Below are positions 48,801-64,000 of a DNA stretch of 64,000 bases, one piece after another. The translations under genes and the position numbers were made by a program. This DNA comes from Arctopsyche grandis. Its lineage: Eukaryota > Arthropoda > Insecta > Trichoptera > Hydropsychidae. The notes under the pieces are model-generated. The model was not told where the DNA came from, searched no databases, and saw nothing but the letters and a program-made list of their open reading frames with translations. The first letter of the stretch is position 1, and every line of letters begins with the position of its first letter. The stretch covers positions 17,270,501 to 17,334,500 of the forward strand of contig NC_135358.1 of the NCBI RefSeq assembly GCF_051622035.1, read 5' to 3'.

Positions 48801-51737
48801 GCATTGGGTGCTTGTGTTTATATTTGAAACTCCCCTTCACCCCCTCGTTGCCCCCCGGCGACGACGCCTCTGGGAAATCCCCGTATCTCGCGGCCCTGCC
48901 AGATTCCGCTCACAAATAGACACCAGGGCTGAACCGGTCGTTGATTTCCGTCGTATTATGTTGATATAACTTTCAACCATTCCAATTCTAAAGTTTCCTT
49001 GCTATACAATGCTGCTACCGGCTATGATCTTTGTAAATGGGTTATGCATTGAAACAGGCTCGTAACTACTATGCCGCATGGGCATGCGGTACATGCGGCC
49101 TCTTAGATTTAGGTTTTTACGTAGATATATATATATACGAGGAAGGCCTGACGGGTAGACCCCAATGCGCCTTCCTAGACAATTAATTACAAACATTGCA
49201 GTATTTCATTACATAAATCATTGAACGAAATTAACAATAATTAATTAATTAATCCATTGAGACATCTATGGATTTAGACTTGTACATAACTCTGATAAGA
49301 AACGATCGACTTGGAGTCACAAATAACCAGCAGTATTAAACATTAGCACGGGAACAGTAATCTCTCGGTGCTAAACATAAACGCAACCACAGAGCCATAC
49401 TGCTGGCTAAATAAAAATACTAGACATTTTTTAAAAGTCTTGGAAGTCAAGCTATAGCTTTTTAAGAAGTGATCTTAATGCAACAATGTCTATTAAACAG
49501 TTTTTGGATTTGTAAATTTCAAAACATAATTCTATGGAAAGTGAATTCTCTGAAGTGTATTTCGCTTTGCCAGTTACTGTCGCTAGTGTTGAACGAACTT
49601 TTAGTATATAAAAATTAATAATAGGCTATAAAATAAATTCAATAAATCAACTCGGACTCGGCGAATTAGCAATTTTATCAATTGAACATGAAGAAGCTTC
49701 TAAAATGTCTTTGAAAAAAGATGTATTTGCAGAATTTGCGACTTTTGCAAGTGTGAATTATGTGAATTAATTATCAATTTAATTTTAATAATAAAAAAAA
49801 ATTGTAATGGGTGGGGGGGGGTTTTACTAACATTGCATGCGGGCCCAACTTTTCTAGTTACGCCCCTGATCATTGAAAGTTCATTCCGTTCATAAAGGCC
49901 CATCCCCACTCCACATTAAAGATGCGCACAGCAAAATCATGTAGTGGCCGTTGCTTTTGTTCACCTTTTCCGAGTAGTAGGGATGAGCCTTCATAAATCG
50001 AATGATCTCTACATTCATATTGTATTGTAACACACAAACTTCATTTACATAGGTAGACTAAATCTTATCTGCCTACGGTTTTTTTTTGATATGTGAATGT
50101 TGCACTCAAATAGTTGGATATTATAACTGTCTCAGTTAGCATTACCCAACTTTGGTGAACTCTGATACTGCATACTACATGCTCCAAGTTTATCGAGCTT
50201 TGTGACATCCCTATTGAGTGTGTGTAGTAAGCAGCCGAAGCACATCGCTGGCGGTGTTTGGTCAGCCTGAAAATAGCTGAGAATTCCGTGGAATCCATGG
50301 GTTATATTTAGTGTGCTCCCGATCTGGCGTCATGACTCAGAAGCGCATGATTGCGCCCTCCCCAGAGAAACGTTTGACTCCTTATGTGGTCTTCTCTCAT
50401 CTTGGCTTCTTGGCAAACGTTGTCGTCTGACCCACTTCTTCGCGGAAACAACAAACAATACGCCCAACTTTCCCCTGGAAAATATTTCAAAATTCCAATG
50501 GATACAGTTTTAGATTACTACTATTATTTTTCGCCTTTGTGCATACTATATTTAAAACGACCAGACGAGGTACAACCATCCATCCACGTTACCTAAAACG
50601 ATACAAATACTTGCAAGCGAGCCAGACTCCATTCTAAATTAAACTTGTTGACCATTCATTACATGTATGAGCCATCGAAGTGTAGTATTATTAAAATCCT
50701 TTATTATTTTGGACTCTGATCGGGCTTGTGTGCAAAGCGGAACGTTCCTTGTGCATTGGCCTAAATTGTAAGGAAACATATGGGGAGCAGCTTGCATTGC
50801 CACTGAATCACACAGGAATGGCCCATGATGCTCACCCTCTTTCATGCACCATGCATGCATAACGTTGAAGTATTTGCATCGATTTGTGTTTTACGGTCGA
50901 CCAAAAATGTAATAGTTTGTTAGTGACTAAATCCGATCGTTGTTTAGAAGTGAAAGGAATGTTATAATAATACTATTGTATAAAATGCGTTCACAACATC
51001 ATGACTGTATTATAAATTTTCTTTTTTAATATGTTTTAATAGTTGACTTACTTTTTGTTACAGGTCAAACATGCGTACACGTAGCTGCAATCGGTGGACA
51101 TATTGAAATTTTAAGACATCTCGTTTGGTTTGGAGCTAACATCAATGCAACTGTGAGTTACATGTACAATTTCAACTATTTTTTTTATGAGCTAAAAGCA
51201 CAAGCGTTCAAATGAAAGTCACGGGTTTCTTGTCTGTTATATCCAATATTTCTTTGTTCACATTAATAGTAAAGTGACTAATTTGAAATATCCAGTAAAT
51301 AATTTGTTTGTTTATATTTTTTTCAGGAAAACAAAAGTGGAAGAACTGCTCTACATCTTGCCATTGAGAGTGGAAATATTGCTTTGCTCCAGTATTTGGT
51401 GACGGAATGCCCCCTGGTGGCAATGGACATACGAACTTATTCCGGTCACACAGCTTTACAACTAGGCGAGGGTGCAGTAAGAGATCAACTATTAGCAGCT
51501 GGTTATATTCGACAAGAAGGCGAATCAGATATAGAAACTGATGAGTACAGTGATGAAGACGATAGTGACGATAACGAGGTGATTATTTTTACATTTAATA
51601 ATATATTTTGATTTTTTCAATGTTTAATTTTTTATGATAGTAATTTTGTTTTTTTTTTTGTATTGCAGGTTCCATTTTACAATTCAAATTTCTACAACTC
51701 TAGTTTAAGAAATGCAGAAGCTATAAACGTTGCATAA
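27803..51737 (+). CDS. cact: Cactus, I-kappa-B inhibitor of Dorsal/Dif (six exons)
   Basis: Exons 27803-28218, 34158-34335, 35857-36019, 51064-51152, 51327-51578, 51669-51737, all GT-AG with matching phase; 388 residues. The N-terminal region (1-139) is the signal-receiving part: DSG motifs at 24, 34 (DSGILDS) and 80 (DSGLELS) resemble the phosphodegron read by the Slimb/beta-TrCP ligase. Residues about 140-340 form about six ankyrin repeats (TQLHLAIIN, APIHLAVLTGQPHIARRLLI, NTPLHLACAMGDLACLRALI, TCVHVAAIGGHIEILRHLVW, RTALHLAIESGNIALLQYLV, HTALQL). An acidic PEST-like tail follows (SDIETDEYSDEDDSDDNE). In insects Cactus holds Rel proteins in the cytoplasm until Toll signalling destroys it. 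Introns are 5.9, 1.5, 15.0, 0.17 and 0.09 kb. Complete and intact. Confidence 0.95.
27931..27965 (+). repeat. In-frame hexanucleotide repeat in cactus exon 1
   Basis: Five units of GACCTG or near variants encode an acidic Asp-Leu run (about residues 43-54) between the second and third DSG motifs. It is likely length-variable. Confidence 0.8.
28850..29398. mobile_element. piggyBac-like MITE, copy 2, in cactus intron 1
   Basis: Colinear with 12162-12731. TTAA occurs at 28846-28849 and 29399-29402. The right end CAGCACTCAAACGG before TTAA is well preserved; the left end is mutated. No transposase frame. Confidence 0.65.
29403..31186. other. Cactus intron 1 interior, no feature seen
   Basis: AT-rich intron with (TACA)n tracts near 30170-30200 and no recognised repeat or coding exon. 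One kappa-B-like site lies at 31156-31164. Confidence 0.4.
31187..31738. mobile_element. hAT-like non-autonomous element in cactus intron 1
   Basis: The left end CAGGCGCGTAACTGCTATTC and the following GCATGCGGTGCATGCGGGCC closely match the hAT element at 49055-49868. The right end (GAGGGCCTTTTGCTAACATT ... GCCACTG) is related but eroded. No clear target duplication and no usable transposase frame. Confidence 0.55.
32057..32480 (-). pseudogene. Unrecognised broken minus-strand coding stretch in cactus intron 1
   Basis: Two overlapping minus frames look protein-like rather than random. The upstream one (32480-32163) has Cys/Trp-rich RCMMCTWCNIEMAFWKNPKL. The downstream one (32275-32057) reads VNFKMTEIPKRLTVRPPQLK and continues AAKEVKVLWSERAMS to a stop. 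They may be one frame broken by a frameshift near 32275. The stretch is less AT-rich than its surroundings. It could be a decayed gene, an old transposon piece or conserved non-coding DNA; I do not recognise the family. Confidence 0.25.
33160..33670 (-). mobile_element. RTE-type non-LTR retrotransposon fragment
   Basis: On the minus strand broken frames give the C-terminal endonuclease/reverse-transcriptase tail: an MTYGYET-like motif near 33580, then RLKWQWAGHV at about 33391-33420, and a tail AQNTRRMEACWKGLHQAVDDV near 33190-33250. The 3' end is a TGATGATGA-type repeat (ATCATCATC on the plus strand at about 33166), as in RTE elements. Many frameshifts; dead. Confidence 0.7.
35020..35206 (-). 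mobile_element. Jockey-type LINE 3'-end fragment, copy 3, in cactus intron 2
   Basis: The same 3' UTR as at 13.3 and 26.0 kb. It is flanked by AATTGCTACATCT on both sides (about 35001 and 35208), a 13-bp target duplication. Like copy 2 it is cut close to the same point (CTCAAAAACCTAT). Confidence 0.7.
35435..35651 (-). mobile_element. Helitron-like element in cactus intron 2
   Basis: Starts CTAGTTGTTTTACCCGGCTT (reverse of the 3' end; best hairpin copy) and ends CGAAATTATATATTAGATTC. It lies about 200 bases before exon 3. Confidence 0.55.
36139..36358 (+). mobile_element. Helitron-like element in cactus intron 3
   Basis: Starts TCTTAATAAATAATTTCGAG and ends GAGTGAAGCCGGGTAAAAAC then ACGAG. 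It is 120 bases after exon 3 and opposite in orientation to the copy before exon 3, so the exon is bracketed by an inverted pair. Confidence 0.5.
40325..40905. mobile_element. Imperfect inverted-repeat element in cactus intron 3
   Basis: The left subterminal region (CAGGGGGTGATTTTTGGTCT, GGCCC, then TACCGACTAGGGATTCC and ATACCG) is mirrored on the right (CCGGTATTCCTAATCCCTCC, TACCGAGGTCCCGGGCCAAA, CTCCCAG). The ends resemble hAT. No transposase and no clear target duplication. Confidence 0.45.
42420..42440. repeat. (GT)n microsatellite in cactus intron 3
   Basis: About nine uninterrupted GT units. Confidence 0.85.
45714..46052 (-). other. Unrecognised minus-strand ORF in cactus intron 3
   Basis: An open frame of about 112 codons to a stop, polar and charged (for example GTEQRRGKPQVKVTDPRVLG, RLQHSQRAGLAEFQQS). 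It has no in-frame ATG near its start but is preceded by a plausible 3' splice site (TTGTTTGCAG just above 46041 on the minus strand). It could be the last exon of a nested gene, a retrocopy or chance. I do not recognise a family. Confidence 0.25.
49055..49868 (+). mobile_element. hAT element remnant with transposase C-terminus, split by a SINE
   Basis: The ends are inverted: CAGGCTCGTAACTACTATGC and TAGTTACGCCCCTG. CATTGAAA lies beside both ends (49047-49054; 49871-49878, shifted by two bases), an 8-bp duplication. At about 49555-49720 the plus strand still reads LPVTVASVERTFSI, stop, then LGELAILSIEHEEASKMSLKK: the hAT C-terminal dimerisation domain. A SINE (49138-49425) has inserted inside. 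Related to the element at 31187. Confidence 0.75.
49138..49425 (-). mobile_element. tRNA-derived SINE, minus strand, inside hAT element
   Basis: Reverse-complemented it has a head with CCAGCAGTATGGCTCTGTGG, a body with CGATCGTTTCTTATCAGAG and CCATAGATGTCTC, and a tail AAGGCGCATTGGGGTCTACC ... GGCCTTCC, all matching the SINE at 1707-2098. It is younger than the hAT element it interrupts. Confidence 0.75.
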
Positions 51738-51780
51738 GTACAGCTTAGGATAGTCGTTCATTTATTCTGTGCCTTTTGAC

Positions 51781-52580
51781 AATAAATGGAAAAAATCTCA
51801 AAAACTTGACTGTATCGAAACACTCCTAGGTTTTGATGAAATCTAGCGATGTTGGCAACAGTCGAATAGCAGTTTGAATTTTATGTTAACTTACCATCAA
51901 TAGCTGCGTGATCGACTCATACGCGTCGTGAACAATTGACGATATTTTATTGTATTTATGACGTGATGAACTTCACTATGGATCACTGTTTACATATGCC
52001 TCATCTCTCGAAGGTGATTGATTTACACTAACTTGATAAAACTGCCAAAAATGATGATATATATTTTTGGCCGACTATATGCAGTAAATGCATTGATAGC
52101 CTATTAGGAGACGATATATTTTCATGATTGTTTATGGAAATATATCAAAGACTGGTTTCGATTATGTTTAATGGTGAATTTTAATGAGATTTTGTATAAT
52201 GCCGTTTTCCTCGTGTCGTCAGTATGAATATTTATAAGAAATCAAAAAATGATTAATGTATGTGAATTCTACTCGGGTAGATATATTTCTGAAATTATGA
52301 TTTCAAAAATATGTAATTATTTTTCTGCATTCATTTTGGTTTTTGATTATTTTCAATAGCATTACGTTTTATTTATTTTTTTTATGAAACTACACCTAAT
52401 TTTGTGTCATTCTAGACATTTATGACATATTTCTTACTGAACTAGTAAATACATAAATTTGTGTAATATCAAATATCAGTAACTACTAAGTGTTGTTATT
52501 CTCCTACTTATATTGAGATGTATATAAATTTAGATTAAGAAGGTTAAAAAAAATAAAATATATCAACGATATTCCTTTGT
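51781..52580 (+). terminator. Cactus 3' end region with poly(A) signals
   Basis: AATAAA at 51781-51786, only 44 bases past the stop, and another AATAAA at 52552-52557 followed by a T-rich stretch. The distal one would give a 3' UTR of about 840 bases. Both may be used. Confidence 0.45.
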
Positions 52581-52734
52581 TTTTTTTTTTTTTTTCGTTA
52601 TTCCAAAATATAATTTTGTACATTAAATTACAGGTTTTACTTCATTTATCGACTGCTTTTAATGTATTTTTTTAATTTAAAATTAAAAGAATTGGAAGAT
52701 CTCCCGATATTCACAAAATACCGATGCACATGTG

Positions 52735-53169
52735 CAGTACTGGATTTAGGGGGGGGCTGGGTCGGGTGCCAAATAAGTTAGGGCGCCGCTCGATGCGTCA
52801 AAAGCGTCCTACATTTTTACTCGGCAAATTCTATTCAAACAATCTACTGGAAAAAGCCTTCAAATTAAGCTCACCGCAAATTCAAAATTTGATATTATTA
52901 GCAATGAACTTATCAATTTAAAAGCCTTTCAAATAAAGTGCAAGGTAAAATTAATCCACTCATTGTATTAAATTTTATAAAACAGCACAATTTACAAGAA
53001 TTATATCTAAACATTTGGGTTTCTATGCTTTTGCTGACACTGCCTGAAATTGTAGCAAGGTCCCAAGGCCGGGAAAAAGAAGGATGGTAATCCAGTTTTT
53101 ATAAATTTTTTTCTAAGGGTGCTAAGAAAAAATTGCCCGAGGGCGCATTGGGTGTTAAGGCCGGGACTG
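52735..53169. mobile_element. hAT-like element with 8-bp target duplication
   Basis: The left end CAGTACTGGATTTAGGGGGG and right end GTTAAGGCCGGGACTG are imperfect inverted repeats, flanked by an exact CACATGTG (52727-52734, 53170-53177). A short frame SMLLLTLPEIVARSQ at about 53020-53065 may be a worn piece of the hAT C-terminal domain. Non-autonomous. Confidence 0.7.
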
Positions 53170-53177
53170 CACATGTG

Positions 53178-55800
53178 TGATGATTTAAAGGTATTGAATC
53201 TCAAAGCAAATTTTAGTATATACATATGTAGATACATGCATATGTGTGTTCATTACCAGACTGGTAAATGTGCTTTTACCAATAAATCTTATACGAATAA
53301 AAAATTCTGGACTGTAAAACTAGATGGAACAGATTATTGGCGCTTTAATTGATAAAATTTATACTAAAAAAAAAACGCATATAAAAAAAAAGTTTTTTAA
53401 AAACGTACCTCTTCTATACATAATTTATATATAAAAGTATTATTTTGAATAAAAATGCCAATAATTTTATTTTACTACCGCCATCTATGTATAAAATTAA
53501 TGACTACGAGACGTCACCGAGATTAAAAATTTTCTGACTTGTTTCGCTTCTTAAACGATATTTTATCGCTACCGTAATGGCGGAGGATCCATTTGCTTGT
53601 ATTGATGACCAAAATGAGCAATATGGCAAAGCATGAAAACGATCGGATAAGAGGCAAACTTTTTCCTGAATTGTAATCGTAAGTGAAACGTAAAGGAGGT
53701 ATGTAAAAAGGTTTGATAGATATGAATTCACTTATCACATTTATAAAAGATGAATATTAATTGATCACTATAACAATAGCATGATTTAAGCTAATAAAAG
53801 TATTATATATATAGGGGACTTTATGATAAAACTTTGCAATAAATCTTTTTCCATGATTTTAGCTTTGAAATTGTTCAAAATTGATTATTTTTAAATTTTC
53901 AATGGCTAATTGAAAGATTCTTGTTCAAAATCTTATATCTGTGAAAGATTCTTGTTGATACCCCATCACATATGTATTTCAGTTCTGGTTTTGATCCGAA
54001 AATCCCTTTTTTTTTTTTTGGTATAATTATCGGTAAAAAAATAAAGAATTACTGATAAATGGAACTGACAGTAATATTGGACTCCCTAATATACACTTAC
54101 TTATTAAACCTATGCAAATTATAAAATTTATTATATAAATAAATAAATGTAACCACGCTAGAAAGGCAAATAGCGGGAAGGAGTTCTAACCCGATACCCA
54201 TGGCTCCGGCCTGTTGATGATAATCAAGACGAATAACCGTTGTGTCTTTTCTTTGGAAAATTATCCAACATGAATCCTATGTATATAAATTTAATAATAA
54301 TAATAACAAAATCAAAAAAAAAATTACACCATATTAATATTTATGTACACTAATTCACTGAGGCGCTTTTTACAAAATTCAATTTGTCAGATTTTAAATA
54401 TTATATACTTTCTATGTAGGTACACATTGTATGCATAGAAAGTGTATAGTGATCTATAGTTGTATATGTATATTGAGTAATTGGATTATTACGCACATTA
54501 CGATCGCCCAAAAGACGATTTTTGCCATGACAATCGCGAATACGGAATATTTGGCACTCGAGTTATCGTTAGTTTGAAGGACTTTTTGGTTGCCAGTTGT
54601 TCCGTTATAGAGATAGAGACTTCGGCGAGCGCTTTGTGGGCAATAATCACCGTATATGTATTGACTACATTGAAGAAGACTATTGAAGGGGTAAAAATAC
54701 AGAAGTGTATGAAATTAATTTTCTAAACATACATATGTAGAATAAATTCTCAACAATTGAGCATAGTTTGGGCGTGTATATTAGTCCATTGCCATAAAAA
54801 ATCATTATAGTTCTTCATTTACGTTGCATTAATCCATTATATGTACATATGTACGTTTTAGAAAAACATAAGTGTAAAAACATTTTATAAGATTATCGCC
54901 ATCTACTTAAGTAGATGCGTACATAGTACGATAGGTACTTATTTTGTGAAGAGACATCTACGAGATATCACATAAATTTAATATTAATGAAATAATAAAT
55001 TAGCTGTCTCCAGAAACATAAATATTAACATTAAAAAATTAATAACTAATAAACTTAAAGAAGTGAAGGCAGCACCGTTAAACTAATTTAAAATAAAAAA
55101 GCAAAATAGATAATTTGTGTTATTAACCTCATTACTTCACACAAAATCCACCTACAGTTTGTATTCTACTCAGTTATTATCATAATTCACAGGTAAATTA
55201 AAAAAATCATTAGTATTTTATTATCTACCTACATTATTGTAGTACCTTCTCAAAACAATGTATCTTGCAAAGTCACTGTCTAATTGTTCTTAAAGTACAT
55301 CAGTAGTCTAGTGAACACAATATAAAGCACTTATCAACACACATGAGTGTAATTCTAAATTGACCAGTTCTGTAGTTTCAATTGCATTATATGTATAATT
55401 TAATATTTAGAATTTCGGTATACATATCGAATATAATAAGACCATAAATAAAAACACTAATTAAAAGTATAATCAATAAAATATATGTAATATTTAACAT
55501 GTAAGTATATATGTACTAGCCAATTGAATTATCATTAAATTGAAATATTAATTTAGGAAGCATTATATTACTATAAAATCAAATTATTTATTATGTACAT
55601 AAGTTACCTAAATCCATAAATTTTTCTATGCTAATTACTTCAAATAAATTGATATAACAAAGCTTATCTTATTGATGATGAATAGCATTTTTTTATCAGA
55701 GAACAAAGCATCAACAAGTTACATACAATTTCCAACAGTATAAATCTACTTGTAAGGAAGTTAAGACGTATTTAAATGTTGCAGATACAAAACAACCGAC
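53178..55800. other. Intergenic between cactus and the ABCC gene
   Basis: No gene recognised. A 19-codon ATG frame at 53577-53636 (MAEDPFACIDD...) and an 81-codon frame at 54481-54726 have no known domain. At about 54150-54320 a moderately GC-rich segment ending in (TAA)n looks like a retroelement 3' end. The distal part must hold the ABCC promoter; TTTAAATGTTGCAG just before 55801 could be a 3' splice site of a 5' UTR intron. Confidence 0.4.

Positions 55801-64000
<8,200 letters not shown>

Larger units (their letters stand above)
37462..48882. promoter_or_regulatory. Kappa-B site cluster in cactus intron 3
   Basis: Ten sites found by eye: GGAAAACCCC 37462-37471, GGGTTTTTCC 37854-37863, GGGGGTTTCC 38063-38072, GGAAATACCC 42355-42364, GGGTATTTCC 44532-44541, GGAAAAACCC 45339-45348, GGGGTTTTCC 45959-45968, GGGAAATCC 47659-47667, GGTTTTCCCC 47838-47847, GGGAAATCCCC 48872-48882. 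There are also many one-mismatch sites (for example 43870, 46555). Several are textbook Dorsal/Dif motifs. Cactus is a known NF-kappa-B target in flies, so an autoregulatory intronic enhancer is a reasonable inference. Confidence 0.55.
36359..51063. other. Remainder of 15-kb cactus intron 3
   Basis: Compared with the rest of the window this intron is poor in recognisable transposons: only 40325-40905 and 49055-49868 are called. It is richer in CG-containing and TTTTCC words. Open frames such as 44332-44625, 46506-46766, 47531-47878 (+) and 50308-50490 (-) have no known domain. A (GT)n microsatellite lies at about 42420-42440. Its main content appears to be regulatory. Confidence 0.5.

Noticed and set aside
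53577-53636. ATG frame MAEDPFACIDD as start of a gene
   Set aside because: It closes after 19 codons, and no convincing donor or following exon was seen.

Overview
The window is nuclear DNA of an insect. It is strongly AT-rich, its genes are split by GT-AG introns, and short (TACA)n/(TATG)n tracts are everywhere. It carries many insect-type transposon remnants: hAT, piggyBac, Merlin, Jockey and RTE elements, tRNA-headed SINEs and Helitron-like repeats. I cannot fix the order from sequence alone. The gene set (icarapin-like, GINS1, cactus, MRP-type ABCC) fits any winged insect, and the repeat style resembles moths or caddisflies, but that is impression only.

Layout. 1-16.7 kb: no convincing gene, only a patchwork of old transposons (Helitron-like copies at 1.1-1.7 kb, a SINE at 1.7-2.1 kb, retroelement tails at 4.1-5.3 kb, a foldback element at 8.2-8.6 kb, nested hAT/foldback elements at 9.9-10.8 kb, a piggyBac-like MITE at 12.2-12.7 kb, a Jockey-type LINE end at 13.3-14.0 kb). 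16.9-21.2 kb (+): a six-exon secreted icarapin-like gene. 22.3-23.8 kb: a Merlin/ISXO2-type transposase remnant followed by a hAT remnant. 24.6-25.4 kb (-): a complete three-exon GINS1 (PSF1) gene. 26.3-27.5 kb: two copies of one inverted-repeat MITE. 27.8-51.7 kb (+): a complete six-exon cactus (I-kappa-B) gene with 5.9-kb and 15-kb introns. 52.7-53.2 kb: a hAT remnant. 55.8-64 kb (+): the first 18 exons of an MRP1-like ABCC transporter that runs off the window end.

The genes are not an operon and have no evident joint pathway. Cactus is the cytoplasmic inhibitor of the NF-kappa-B factors Dorsal/Dif in Toll signalling, GINS1 is a replication helicase subunit, the ABCC protein is a membrane exporter, and icarapin-like is a secreted protein of unclear function.

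The most interesting pattern I found is regulatory. The cactus introns hold about sixteen good kappa-B (Dorsal/Dif/Relish) sites on both strands, while my hand scan of the roughly 40 kb outside the gene found about one. This suggests an unusually distributed NF-kappa-B autoregulatory enhancer in the introns of the NF-kappa-B inhibitor. Other items worth a look are perfect snapback palindromes in the icarapin-like introns, a hAT remnant with a 13-bp instead of 8-bp flanking repeat, composite foldback elements that share a core, and two unexplained minus-strand ORFs inside cactus introns.
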